A stretch of 64,000 nt of DNA, taken from Candidatus Desulfobacillus denitrificans (GTDB lineage: Bacteria; Pseudomonadota; Gammaproteobacteria; Burkholderiales; Rhodocyclaceae). Positions 15,073-24,400 of this stretch are shown here, in pieces. The notes beneath the pieces are model-generated. The model ran no database searches. It was not told the DNA's origin and saw only the letters and a list, made by a program, of their open reading frames with translations. The stretch's first letter is position 1; each line of letters starts with the position of its first letter. The DNA lies in NCBI GenBank assembly GCA_017347485.1, contig AP021857.1, positions 744,001 to 808,000 on the forward strand, read 5' to 3'. Position numbers and translations under genes: made by a program.

Positions 15073-16366
15073 ACTGACCGAATCGCAGAAACGCCTGCGC
15101 AATCTCGCCATGCTGCTGGCGCTCGGCTCCTACCTCATGTCGATGTTCCACCGCGTCGCGCCGGCGGCCATCGCGCGCGACCTCGCCGCCGCCTTCGAGG
15201 CCAGCGCCGCCTCGCTCGGCGCGCTGGCGGCGACCTATTTCTACGTCTACACCGTGATGCAGGTTCCCGTCGGCGTGCTCGCCGACACGCTCGGGCCGCG
15301 CAAGATCCTCGCCCTCGGCGGCCTCGTCGCCGGCGCCGGCAGCCTGCTGTTCGGCCTGGCGCCGACCTTCGACGTCGCGGTGGTCGGCCGTACCCTGGTC
15401 GGCCTCGGCGTCTCGGTGGCCTTCATCGCCATGCTGAAACTCATCGCCGTCTGGTACGAGGAGCGCCGCTTCGCCACGCTCACCGGCACCCTGATGTTCC
15501 TCGGCAACGTCGGCACCATGACGGCGGGGGCGCCGCTCGCCTGGGCGGCACAGGGCGCCGGCTGGCGCTCGGTGTTCATCGCCATCGGCGTCATGTCGCT
15601 GGCGATCGGCGTGCTCTCCTGGTTCCTCGTGCAGGACCGGCCCGGCGAGAAGGGCGCGATGCCGCGCGCCGGCGCCCGCGCCGACCGCACGGCCTGGCTG
15701 GGCGGGCTGCTCGCCGTCATGAAGAACCGCGCCACCTGGCCGGGATTTTTCGTCAACGTCGGCGTCGCCGGCAGCTTCTTCGCCTTCGCCGGCCTGTGGG
15801 CCGTGCCCTACTTCACCCAGGTGCATGGCATGACGCGAGCCGCGGCGTCCAATCACATCACGGCCTATTTCGGCGGCTTCGCCCTCGGCTGTCTCATCAT
15901 CGGGCCGCTCTCCGACCGCCTGCGGCGGCGCAAGCCGCTGATGATCGGCGGCGCCGTGCTGCATGCCCTCGGCTGGTGGCTCTGGCTCGGCACGGAGACG
16001 CTGCCGCCGGCCGCCACCTATGCCTTGTGCATCGCCATGGGCACGGTGACGGCCAGCCTCACCCTGTCCTGGGCCTGCGCCAAGGAAGTCAATCCGCCGC
16101 TGCTCTCCGGCATGGCCACCAGCGTGGTGAATGTCGGCGTCTTCCTCGGCCCGTCGATCCTGCAGCCGCTGGTGGGCTGGGTCATGGACCGCGGCTGGCA
16201 GGGCGCCATGGACGGCGGCGCGCGGCTGTATTCGGCCGCCGACTACCGCACCGGCCTGCTGCTGATGGCCGCCTTCGCCGCGTTCGGCGCCGTCGCCACC
16301 CTGTTCGTGCGCGAAACCGGCTGCCGCAACGTCTGGCGGCAACAAACTTCAAGCTTGAACCGATAA
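15065..16366 (+). CDS. MFS transporter
   Basis: A 433-residue polytopic membrane protein with twelve predicted helices and the MFS loop motif GVLADTLGPRKILALGG (loop 2-3, about residues 75-92) and its counterpart IGPLSDRLRRRKPLMIGG (loop 8-9). The substrate cannot be read from the sequence; the general form resembles anion:cation/organic acid MFS carriers. It overlaps the arsC stop by eight bases and so is translated with it. C-terminal residues after the last helix (NVWRQQTSSLNR) show no motif. Confidence 0.8.
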   Translation: MIELTESQKRLRNLAMLLALGSYLMSMFHRVAPAAIARDLAAAFEASAASLGALAATYFYVYTVMQVPVGVLADTLGPRKILALGGLVAGAGSLLFGLAPTFDVAVVGRTLVGLGVSVAFIAMLKLIAVWYEERRFATLTGTLMFLGNVGTMTAGAPLAWAAQGAGWRSVFIAIGVMSLAIGVLSWFLVQDRPGEKGAMPRAGARADRTAWLGGLLAVMKNRATWPGFFVNVGVAGSFFAFAGLWAVPYFTQVHGMTRAAASNHITAYFGGFALGCLIIGPLSDRLRRRKPLMIGGAVLHALGWWLWLGTETLPPAATYALCIAMGTVTASLTLSWACAKEVNPPLLSGMATSVVNVGVFLGPSILQPLVGWVMDRGWQGAMDGGARLYSAADYRTGLLLMAAFAAFGAVATLFVRETGCRNVWRQQTSSLNR

Positions 16367-16385
16367 GCTCCGGTTATCCGCCCAT

Positions 16386-16401
16386 TGCAATCGCGATTGC
16401 A
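16386..16401 (+). promoter_or_regulatory. 16-bp perfect palindrome upstream of the SQR-like gene
   Basis: TGCAATCG followed by CGATTGCA, with no spacer, 72 bases before the SQR-like start. A dimeric repressor or activator site is plausible; no regulator gene is adjacent. Confidence 0.5.
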
Positions 16402-16472
16402 GGCCGTTTTGCGGGCGCAAGATAATGAAGTCCCGCCGTATCGGGCAAGAAAAACCACTTGAGGAGATCTGG

Positions 16473-17744
16473 ATGGCACACGTCGTGATCATGGGCGCCG
16501 GCATCGGCGGCCTGCCGGCGGCCTTCGAGCTGCGCGAAGCCCTGCGCAAGGAAGACCGCATTACCGTCGTATCGAATTCGAAGACGTTCCATTTCGTGCC
16601 GTCGAACCCCTGGGTGGCGGTGAACTGGCGCACGCGCGGCGACATCGAGCTCGACCTCGCCGAGATACTCGGCCGCAGGAACATCGACTTCTCCGCCGCC
16701 GGCGTCAAGCGCGTGCAGCCGGAGCAGAATCGCCTCGAGCTGGGCGACGGCCACCTGCTGGAATACGACTACCTCGTCATCGCCACCGGGCCGAAGCTGG
16801 CCTTCGATGAGATCGAGGGCCTCGGTCCCGAGGGCCACACCCAGTCGATCTGCCACGTCGACCACGCCGCCGCGGCGGAGAAGACCTGGCAGGAGTTCGT
16901 CAAGGCCCCCGGCCCCATCGTCGTCGGCGCGGTGCAGGGCGCTTCGTGCTTCGGCCCCGCCTACGAGTTCGCCGCGATCATGGACACCGACCTGCGCCGC
17001 CGCAAGATCCGCGACAAGGTGCCGATGACCTTCGTCACCGCCGAGCCCTACATCGGCCACCTCGGCCTCGGCGGGGTGGGCGATTCGAAGGGGATGCTGG
17101 AATCGATCTTCCGCGAGCGCCACATCCGCTGGATCTGCAACGCCAAGACCACCAAGGTCGAGGCCGGCAAGATGCACGTCACCGAGCACAACGACGACGG
17201 CACGCCGAAGAAGGAGCACGTGCTCGACTTCAAGTATTCGATGATGCTGCCGGCCTTCAAGGGCGTCGATGCGGTGTTCGGCATCGAGGGCCTGACCAAT
17301 CCGCGCGGCTTCATCGTCGTCGACCAGCACCAGCGCAACCCGAAGTTCAAGAACATCTACTCGGTCGGCGTCTGCATCGCCATCGCGCCGCCCGAGCCGA
17401 CCCCGGTGCCGACCGGCGTGCCGAAGACCGGCTACATGATCGAGTCGATGGTCACCGCCACGGTGCACAACATCCGCGCCGAGCTCGACGGCAAGGAGCC
17501 CTACGAGAAGGCGACCTGGAACGCCGTGTGCCTGGCCGACTTCGGCGACACCGGCGTCGCCTTCGTCGCCCTGCCGCAGGTGCCTCCGCGCAACGTGAAC
17601 TGGTTCTCCGAGGGCAAGTGGGTGCACCTCGCCAAGATTGGTTTCGAGAAGTATTTCCTGCGCAAGATGAAGAAGGGCACCTCCGAGCCCATCTTCGAGA
17701 AGCTGGTGATGGACGCGCTCGGCATCATGAAGGTCAAGCGCTGA
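16473..17744 (+). CDS. Sulfide:quinone oxidoreductase-like flavoprotein
   Basis: A 423-residue FAD protein of the SQR/flavocytochrome c sulfide dehydrogenase superfamily: N-terminal FAD loop HVVIMGAGIGGLPAAFELRE, second motif YDYLVIATGPKLAFDEIEG, and a C-terminal amphipathic stretch (FSEGKWVHLAKIGFEKYFLRKMK) that would hold it to the membrane surface. Cysteines at GASCFGP and VGVCIA are candidates for the redox pair. It would oxidise sulfide to sulfane sulfur and reduce quinone. Which SQR subtype it belongs to is not certain. GAGGAG lies before the ATG. Confidence 0.8.
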   Translation: MAHVVIMGAGIGGLPAAFELREALRKEDRITVVSNSKTFHFVPSNPWVAVNWRTRGDIELDLAEILGRRNIDFSAAGVKRVQPEQNRLELGDGHLLEYDYLVIATGPKLAFDEIEGLGPEGHTQSICHVDHAAAAEKTWQEFVKAPGPIVVGAVQGASCFGPAYEFAAIMDTDLRRRKIRDKVPMTFVTAEPYIGHLGLGGVGDSKGMLESIFRERHIRWICNAKTTKVEAGKMHVTEHNDDGTPKKEHVLDFKYSMMLPAFKGVDAVFGIEGLTNPRGFIVVDQHQRNPKFKNIYSVGVCIAIAPPEPTPVPTGVPKTGYMIESMVTATVHNIRAELDGKEPYEKATWNAVCLADFGDTGVAFVALPQVPPRNVNWFSEGKWVHLAKIGFEKYFLRKMKKGTSEPIFEKLVMDALGIMKVKR

Positions 17745-17824
17745 GCGGTGTGCGACGTCCGCCGGGCCGCCCCAAGGACGTCGCAGTCAGCCACATGGAG
17801 CCGCGAGGCGGCGAGCCTCCGTCA

Positions 17825-17845
17825 CCCCCTTCCGCGGGAAGGGGG
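17825..17845 (+). terminator. Palindrome between convergent genes, possible bidirectional terminator
   Basis: CCCCCTTCC, GCG, GGAAGGGGG: perfect 9-bp stem between the end of the SQR-like gene (plus) and the end of the thioredoxin gene (minus). It belongs to the REP-like class of this window and has no strong T-tract. Confidence 0.45.
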
Positions 17846-17859
17846 CCGGGGGGATGGCT

Positions 17860-18837
17860 TTATTTCATCAGTTCGATCTTTTCGCCCTGCGCCCGCCGCG
17901 CCGCGGCGCGCGCCTCGATGAAGCGCTGGAACTCCGGCTGTTTCTTGTAGGCGCCCGTCGCCACATAGTCGAGCGACGAAGAGAGGTGGAAGGGGCGCAG
18001 ATACCCTTCGACGCGGAAGACCTCCTTGCCGGCCGCGTCGAAGAAGACGAGGCTCGGCGTGTAGGCGATCTTCAGCTTGCGCGCCCATTCGCGCATCGTC
18101 GCCGCTTTCCCCTGCGGCGCCTTCAGCGCCTCGTTCGCGGCGATGTCCACCCGCGCCGCGCGGAAGCGCTTCAGCAGTTCCGCTACCTCCGGCCGCGGGA
18201 AGCCCTCGGCGTGCATCTCGTCGCAGCCGGCGCAGACCTTCTGCTCGAACAGCACCAGCAGCGGCTTGCCCTCGCGCTTGCTCAAATCGAGCGGCGCCTT
18301 CATCAGCCAGGGCGCGTCGTGCAGCGTGCCGCTGGCCGCTTCCTTGACATGCGCCTGCAGGTAGTCGGTGTAGCTCTGCTTCCTTTCCAGCTTGCCGCCG
18401 GCGTAATCGAGCGCGGCATGGAACTGGTGCGGCGGGATGTAGCCGTTCAGGCGCAGCGCCGTGCCGCCCTGCTCGTCGAGCATCAGCAGCGTCGGCGTGA
18501 ATTGCACGCGCAGGGCTTTCGCGAAGGCCTTTTCGGTCGTCGGCTTGCCGGCGAGGTCGGTCACCTCGCGGTCGCCCCACAGGTTGATGGCGATGACGTC
18601 GAAATGCTTGCGCGTCTTCTCGGCGATGGTCTTGTCGCCGAAGTTCTCGCGCAGCAGCTTGGCGCAGTAGGGGCAGCCGTCCTGGTGGAAGTAGAGCATC
18701 AGGCGGCGGCCGGCCTTCGCCGCCTCGGCGACGTCCTCGCGGATGTCGAGGAAGGATTCCTTGAACCAGGCCGGCATGTCCTCGGCCTTCGTCGGGACGG
18801 CGATAAGGATGAGGATCGAGCAGATCAGGGCGCGCAT
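17860..18837 (-). CDS. Exported double-thioredoxin protein
   Basis: A 325-residue protein with a signal peptide (1-18) and two thioredoxin-fold halves: CPYC at residues 55-58 with the cis-proline loop FTPTLLML, and CAGC at residues 202-205 with YTPSLVFFDAAGKEVFRVEGYLRPFHL. It is SoxW-like in each half and probably keeps periplasmic sulfur-carrier cysteines reduced, consistent with sulfur genes nearby. Double-domain members are less common than single SoxW. Promoter DNA upstream runs into the decayed insertion sequence. Confidence 0.78.
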   Translation of the reverse strand: MRALICSILILIAVPTKAEDMPAWFKESFLDIREDVAEAAKAGRRLMLYFHQDGCPYCAKLLRENFGDKTIAEKTRKHFDVIAINLWGDREVTDLAGKPTTEKAFAKALRVQFTPTLLMLDEQGGTALRLNGYIPPHQFHAALDYAGGKLERKQSYTDYLQAHVKEAASGTLHDAPWLMKAPLDLSKREGKPLLVLFEQKVCAGCDEMHAEGFPRPEVAELLKRFRAARVDIAANEALKAPQGKAATMREWARKLKIAYTPSLVFFDAAGKEVFRVEGYLRPFHLSSSLDYVATGAYKKQPEFQRFIEARAAARRAQGEKIELMK

Positions 18838-18977
18838 GGTCTTGCCTTTCTGAAAATGGCCTTCATTATTGACCCATTCGGGCCGTTCCGCAGCCAGCCT
18901 GTTAGGAGTTTTTAATCTGTCCGGTTTTGTAGCACGCAATCTGTCCGGTTGTCATATTGCCCCCAAGGGGGTGCGAG

Positions 18978-20026
18978 ATGAGGCGGACGGAGCTGCTACA
19001 GGAGATCCGGAAGATGAGGTTCGAAGAAGCGTATGAGGGATGGAACGGGGGGCGGTTGAGCCAGGCGGAAGCGGCGCAGATGCTGGGCATGTGCGAGCGC
19101 AGTTTTCGGCGGCATTTGGTTCGCTACGAAGCGGAAGGGCTGGAGGGTCTGATCGACAAGCGGCTGCGGCAGGCTCTGAGCCGACGCGCGCCGGCCGACG
19201 AGGTGGCTGCCCTGGTCGATCGCTACCGAGACCGGCACAAGGGCTGGAACGTCAAGCACTTCCACAGCTGGTACCGGCGCAGCGGCGGCAAGCGGAGCTA
19301 CAGCTGGGTCAAGCAGCGTCTGCAGGAAGCGAATCTGGTACCCCGGATGCAGAAGCGCGGCGCGCACCGCAAGCGGCGGGTGCGCAGCCCGGTCGTGGGC
19401 ATGATGATCCACCAGGACGGCAGCCGGCATGAATGGGTTGCCGGTCAGGAGTGGGACCTGATCGTCACCATGGATGATGCGACCGGCGAACACTATTCGA
19501 TGTTCTTCGTCGAGGAGGAAGGCACGGCGAGCAGCTTCCGTGGCGTGAGGGAAGTGATTGCCGACCACGGTTTGTTCAGCTCGTTCTACAGCGACCGAGG
19601 CACGCACTACTGGATCACGCCGCGCACCAGGGGCGCCTGCCGCAGGAACTGGCGCTGGCTGGCATCACGAGCCTGGCCCAGGCCAATGAGTACCTTGCCA
19701 AGGTCTATTTGCCGGCATTCAACGCCGAGTTTGCCCAGCCCGCCATGGAGGAGGGGTCGGCCTTCGTGCCGTGGGTCGGCGCCAGCCTGGACGACATCCT
19801 GTGCGAACAGTACGAACGCACGGTGCGCAGCGACAACTGCGTTCACTTTGACGGACTGGTCCTGCAGATTCCGGCGACCCGGCATCGCTGCCATTACGTC
19901 AAGGTGAAGGTCCAGGTGAAGCGCTACGCCAACGGCGCGATGGCGCTCTTCCACGGGCCGCGGGGGCTGGCCTACTTTGCACCCGATGGCACGCCGATCA
20001 CGGAGGACTTGCGACAGGCTGCCTGA
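18978..20026 (+). pseudogene. Transposase (ISNCY-like), internally deleted
   Basis: The first part reads MRRTELLQEIRKMRFEEAYE, an HTH segment (LSQAEAAQMLGMCERSFRRHL) and a DDE-type core beginning WDLIVTMDDATGEHYSMFFVEEEG and reaching YSDRGTHYWITP near 19620. The frame then changes and resumes as QGRLPQELALAGITSLAQAN, ending GTPITEDLRQAA at 20026. About 45-50 residues containing the last catalytic acid and the ARGR-type segment expected between them are missing. The element cannot make a full transposase. Confidence 0.8.
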
Positions 20027-20046
20027 ACCGTCCGCCAGGCACGCCG

Positions 20047-20099
20047 TCGAGGGCGGGAAGCGGCTCCGGGCTACGCCCTGCGCCGCTTCCCGCCCTCGA
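20047..20099 (+). terminator. Long hairpin after the transposase
   Basis: TCGAGGGCGGGAAGCGG, 19-base loop, CCGCTTCCCGCCCTCGA: a perfect 17-bp stem within the insertion sequence, followed by TAGAAAAAGC. Likely the terminator or a structural feature of the element. Confidence 0.65.
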
Positions 20100-20173
20100 T
20101 AGAAAAAGCGGACAATTCACGTGCTACAGAACCGGACAGTTCTAAAAACCCGCAACATGTTCCGCAGCCGGCC

Positions 20174-20202
20174 TTGACAGAAATATAAGAAAATACTAAT
20201 AT
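20174..20202 (+). promoter_or_regulatory. Sigma-70 promoter of the RND efflux operon
   Basis: TTGACA at 20174-20179 and TAATAT at 20197-20202 with a 17-base spacer, a near-consensus sigma-70 promoter seven bases from the ATG at 20209. The -10 is covered by the palindrome described next, so repression by occlusion is likely. Confidence 0.65.
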
Positions 20203-20203
20203 T
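20182..20203 (+). promoter_or_regulatory. 8-6-8 inverted-repeat operator, site A
   Basis: AATATAAG, six bases, CTAATATT: 7 of 8 paired positions, covering the spacer and -10 of the promoter. The right half is identical to that of a second site at 24844-24865 before the DUF2892 gene, which has the same 8-6-8 spacing. An ArsR/SmtB-type repressor is a reasonable guess. Confidence 0.6.
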
Positions 20204-20208
20204 CGCCC

Positions 20209-21210
20209 ATGCCAAGCAAATCCCTATTTCTGCTGCTCGCCGCCGTCCTGCCGGGACTGACTTTCGCCCAGGGCGCGGCGCCCAGTGCCACCCTGGCCAC
20301 GGCGACCGTCGAGCTGCGCGAGATCGAGCTGACCTATCCCGCCGAGGCCGTCGTCGAGGCGGTGAAGCAGGCGACGATCGCCGCCCAGGTGCCGGGCCGC
20401 GTCGTGGAAGTGCGCGCCGACGCCGGCGACGCGGTGAAGCAGGGCCAGCTCCTCATGCGCATCGACGCGCGCGAGGCCGCCGAGGGCTACGCCGCCAGCC
20501 AGGCCACGCTCGCCAACGCGAAGGCCAATTACGAGCGCACCAAGAATCTGCACGCGCAGAAGTTCATCAGCAAGGCCGCCCTCGACAAGGCCGAGGCCGA
20601 GTACAAGGCGGCGCAGGCCGGCTCCGGCGCCGCGGGCGCGGCGGCCAGCCACGCCAGCATCGTCTCGCCGCTGACGGGCTTCGTCGCCCAGCGCCACACC
20701 GAGGCTGGCGAGATGGCCGTGCCGGGCAAGCCGCTGATCACCGTCTACGACCCGAAGGGCCTGCGCGTCAGCGCCAGCATCCCGCAGTACAAGCTGGCCG
20801 AAGTGCGCGCCAACCTGCGCGCCAAGATCGAATTCCCCGAGAGCGGCAAGTGGATCGACGCGGCGAAGGTCGAAGTCTTCCCCGCCGCCGACCCGCGCAC
20901 CCACACCGTGACGGCGCGCGTGTATCTGCCCGACAACCAGCCCGGCATCATTCCCGGCATGTTCGCCCGCGCCCACTTCGTCACCGGCAAGGCGAAGAAG
21001 CTGCTGGTGCCGGCCGCGGCCGTGCTGCGCCGGGGCGAAGTGACGGCGGTGTACGTCATCGACGAGAAGAACGCGGCGCGCCTGCGCCAGGTGCGGCTCT
21101 CCGAGCCCCTGGCCGGCGGCTTCCATGAAGTGCTGGCGGGACTCTCCGCCGGCGAAAAGGTCGCACTCGATCCGGTCAAGGTGGGCATTACTGCTCGCCC
21201 TGCACCGTAA
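20209..21210 (+). CDS. RND efflux periplasmic adaptor subunit
   Basis: A 333-residue membrane-fusion protein: signal peptide (1-20) containing VLPGLTFA encoded by repeat copy 6, lipoyl-half region ATIAAQVPGRVVEVRADAGDAVKQGQLLMRID, a coiled-coil hairpin (about residues 85-125), second lipoyl half ASIVSPLTGFVAQRHTEAGEMAVPGKPLITVYD and beta-barrel/membrane-proximal end. It bridges the RND pump encoded downstream to an outer-membrane channel not found here. The operator overlapping its promoter implies substrate-induced expression. Confidence 0.88.
   Translation: MPSKSLFLLLAAVLPGLTFAQGAAPSATLATATVELREIELTYPAEAVVEAVKQATIAAQVPGRVVEVRADAGDAVKQGQLLMRIDAREAAEGYAASQATLANAKANYERTKNLHAQKFISKAALDKAEAEYKAAQAGSGAAGAAASHASIVSPLTGFVAQRHTEAGEMAVPGKPLITVYDPKGLRVSASIPQYKLAEVRANLRAKIEFPESGKWIDAAKVEVFPAADPRTHTVTARVYLPDNQPGIIPGMFARAHFVTGKAKKLLVPAAAVLRRGEVTAVYVIDEKNAARLRQVRLSEPLAGGFHEVLAGLSAGEKVALDPVKVGITARPAP
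20242..20264 (+). repeat. 23-bp bipartite repeat, copy 6
   Basis: GCCGT, CCTGCCGG, GACTGACTTT: perfect. It is read in frame as AVLPGLTF in the adaptor signal peptide. The same bases and residues occur in the SoxX signal peptide (copy 13). Confidence 0.9.
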
Positions 21211-21298
21211 AAGCTAGTGAGCGCAGGGATTCAAACGGGGCAGGGGTTTCCTCCCTCCTCCTTCCTCTGATCCCGTCCCTGCGCTCCTTTTATTTCAC

Positions 21299-21388
21299 TC
21301 CCCTCTCCCGCGCGCGGAGAGGGCCGGGGAGAGGGCAAATGTCGCGCTGCCCTCTCCCTAACCCTCTCCCCGCAAGCGGGGAGAGGGG
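21299..21388 (+). repeat. Pair of REP-like palindromes between adaptor and pump genes
   Basis: CCCTCTCCCGCGCGCGGAGAGGG and, in opposed order after a 40-base gap, CCCTCTCCCCGCAAGCGGGGAGAGGG with additional GGGGAGAGGGC and GCCCTCTCCCTAACC arms. The arrangement is that of a BIME made of two inverted REP units. It lies within the operon and may alter the relative level of the two products. Confidence 0.75.
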
Positions 21389-21403
21389 ATTAATTGGAAA
21401 ACT

Positions 21404-24400
21404 ATGGGCATCTCCGGAAAAATCGCCGCTCTGTTCCAGCGCTCGCAGATGACGCCGCTCATCGCGCTGATCGCCTTCCTGCTCGGCCTCTTCGCCGTGC
21501 TGGTGACGCCGCGCGAGGAAGAGCCGCAGATCAACGTGACGATGGCCAACGTCTTCGTGCCCTTCCCGGGCGCCTCGGCGCGCGACGTCGAGAACCTGGT
21601 GGCGCGGCCGGCCGAGCAGGTGCTCTCGCGCATCGCCGGCATCGAGCACGTGTACTCCGTGTCGCGCCCCGGCATGGCCGTCATCACCGTGCAGTACGTC
21701 GTCGGCGAGGACCCGATCCAGGCCCTCGTGCGCCTCTACGACACGGTGAATTCCAACCGCGACTGGGTCTCGCCCAACCTCGGCGTTGGCGAGCCGATCA
21801 TCAAGCCGAAGGGCATCGACGACGTGCCCATCGTCACGTTGGCCTTCTGGACGAAAGACGCCGCCCGCGCCGCCTTCGAGATGCAGCAGGTGGCGCGCGC
21901 CGTCGAGATCGAGATGAAGCGCATCCCCGGCACGCGCGACGTCGTCACCCTCGGCGGCCCCGGCCACGTCATCCGCGTGGCGATGGACGCCGAGCGCATG
22001 GCCTCGCACGGCATCACCGCGCAGGACCTCAAGGCCGCGCTGCAGCTCTCGAATGCCCTGCAGCCCTCCGGCAACCTCGTCTCGGGCAACCGCGAGATCC
22101 TCGTCGAGACCGGCACCTACCTCGAGACCGCCGCCGACGTGAAGCGCCTGGTGGTCGGCGTCGACGCCGGCAAGCCGGTGTTCATGTCCGACGTCGCTGC
22201 TATCTCCGACGGCGCCGACCAGCCTTCGCAGTACGTCTGGCATGGCAGCAAGGAAGGCGAATTCCCTGCCGTCACGCTGTCCATTTCCAAGAAGCCCGGC
22301 GTCAACGCCGCCGACGTCGCCGAATCCGTCATCCGCCGCGCCGAGGCGCTCAAGGGCGCGGTGATCCCCGAGGGCGTCGAATTCACCGTCACGCGCAACT
22401 ACGGCGCCACCGCCACCGACAAGGCGCAGAAGCTGATCGGCAAGCTGGTCTTCGCCACCGGCGCCGTCGTGCTGCTGGTGCTCTTCGCATTGGGCCGCCG
22501 CGAGGCCGTCATTGTCGGCGTGGCGGTGACGCTGACTCTGGCCGCGACGCTGTTCGCCTCCTGGGCCTGGGGCTTCACGCTGAACCGCGTCTCGCTCTTC
22601 GCCCTGATCTTCTCCATCGGCATCCTCGTCGACGATGCCATCGTGGTGGTGGAGAACATCCACCGCTGGCAGCAGCTCGAACCGGACAAGCACCTCTGGC
22701 AGATCATCCCCAAGGCGGTCGACGAAGTCGGCGGCCCGACCATCCTCGCCACCTTCACCGTCATCGCGGCACTCTTGCCGATGGCCTTCGTCTCCGGCCT
22801 GATGGGCCCCTACATGAGCCCCATCCCCATCAACGCCTCGATGGGCATGTTCATCTCGCTCGCCATCGCCTTCGTGGTGACGCCCTGGCTGGCGCTGAAG
22901 CTGCTGAAGAGCGAAAAGCACACCGCTTTCAACACAGAGAACACGGAGAACACAGAGGACACAGAGAAAATCAAGAAAATCTCTGTGTCCTCTGTGCCCT
23001 CTGTGTTGAATGCGGTCTTCCGACGCCTGATGCTGCGCCTGCTCGAAGATCGCGCCGCCCGCCGCAAGCTCTGGATCGGCATCTTCGCCGCCATCGCCGT
23101 CTCGGTGTCGCTGGCCCTGGTGCAGCTGGTGGTGCTGAAGATGCTGCCCTTCGACAACAAGAGCGAGTTCCAGGTCGTGCTCGACATGCCGGCCGGCACG
23201 CCGCTCGAGGACACCGCCCGCGTGCTGCGCGAGATCGGCGCCGAGATCGCCCAGGTGGAAGAAGTCACCGACTACCAGGCCTATGCCGGCGCTGCCAGTC
23301 CGATCAACTTCAACGGCCTGGTGCGCCAGTACTACCTGCGCGCATCCAGCGAGCTGGGCGACATCCAGGTGAACCTGGTCGACAAGAAGCACCGCCACCG
23401 GCAGAGCCACGAGATCGCCGTCTCCGTGCGCGACAAGATCGCCGAGATCGCGAAGAAGCACGGCGGCAACGCCAAGGTGGTCGAAGTGCCGCCCGGCCCG
23501 CCGGTGCTCTCGCCCATCGTCGCCGAGGTGTACGGCCCCGACTACGCCGGCCAGATCGCCGTCGCCAAGGAAGTGCGCAAGGCCTTCGAGGGCACCGCCG
23601 ACATCGTCGGCGTCGACGACTCCGTGCAGGCCGACGCGCAGAAGTTCGTGCTGCGCGTATCCCAAAGCAAGGCGGCGCTGCTCGGCGTGGCGCAGAAGGA
23701 CATCGTCGAGGTGGTGCGCATGGGGCTGGCCGGCGAGAACGTCACGCCGGCCCACTCGCAGGACGCCAAGTACGAGATCCCGGTGCGCGTCACCCTCGCG
23801 CCGGAAAAGCAGAACGCGCTCGACTCGCTGCTCAAGCTCACCGTGCGTGCGCGCGATGGAAAAATGGTGCCGGTGTCCGAGCTGGTCGAGGTGCGCCAGG
23901 CATTGCGCGAGAAGGCCATCTACCACAAGGACCTGCTGCCGGTGGTGTACGTCACCGGCGACATGGGCGGCAAGCTCGACTCGCCGCTCTACGGCATGTT
24001 CGACATCCGCAGCAAGGTGAACGGCATGGCGCTGGAGCAGGGCGGGAACCTGGGCGAATACTTCATCAAGCAGCCGAAGGACCCCTACGCCGGCTATGCG
24101 CTGAAGTGGGACGGCGAGTGGCAGGTGACCTACGAGACCTTCCGCGACATGGGCCTCGCCTACGCCGTCGGCCTGATCCTCATCTACCTGCTGGTGGTGG
24201 CGCAGTTCAAGAGCTACCTCGTGCCGCTGATCATCATGGCGCCGATCCCGCTCACCATCATCGGCGTCATGCCCGGCCACGCCCTGCTCGGCAGCCAGTT
24301 CACCGCCACCTCGATGATCGGCATGATCGCGCTGGCCGGCATCATCGTGCGCAACTCCATCCTGCTGGTGGATTTCATCAACGAGCAGGTCGCCGGCGGC

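Larger units (their letters stand above)
18909..20148 (+). mobile_element. Decayed ISNCY-type insertion sequence
   Basis: A 1.24 kb element with imperfect terminal inverted repeats: left TTTTTAATCTGTCCGGTTTT and right (reverse strand) TTTTTAGAACTGTCCGGTTC, continuing as TGTAGCACG on both sides. It carries one transposase gene with an internal deletion, and a 17-bp hairpin downstream of the gene. The sequence GTTCCGCAGCC occurs outside both ends (18885-18895 and 20159-20169), though not directly at the tips. Confidence 0.8.

Noticed and set aside
20047..20099. Integron attC site
   Set aside because: The 17-bp perfect hairpin lacks R/L box asymmetry and lies inside an insertion sequence with no integrase.
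22922..23016. Intein or intron in the RND pump gene
   Set aside because: The insert is only about 30 residues, has no splicing motifs and is a palindrome of dispersed-repeat type.
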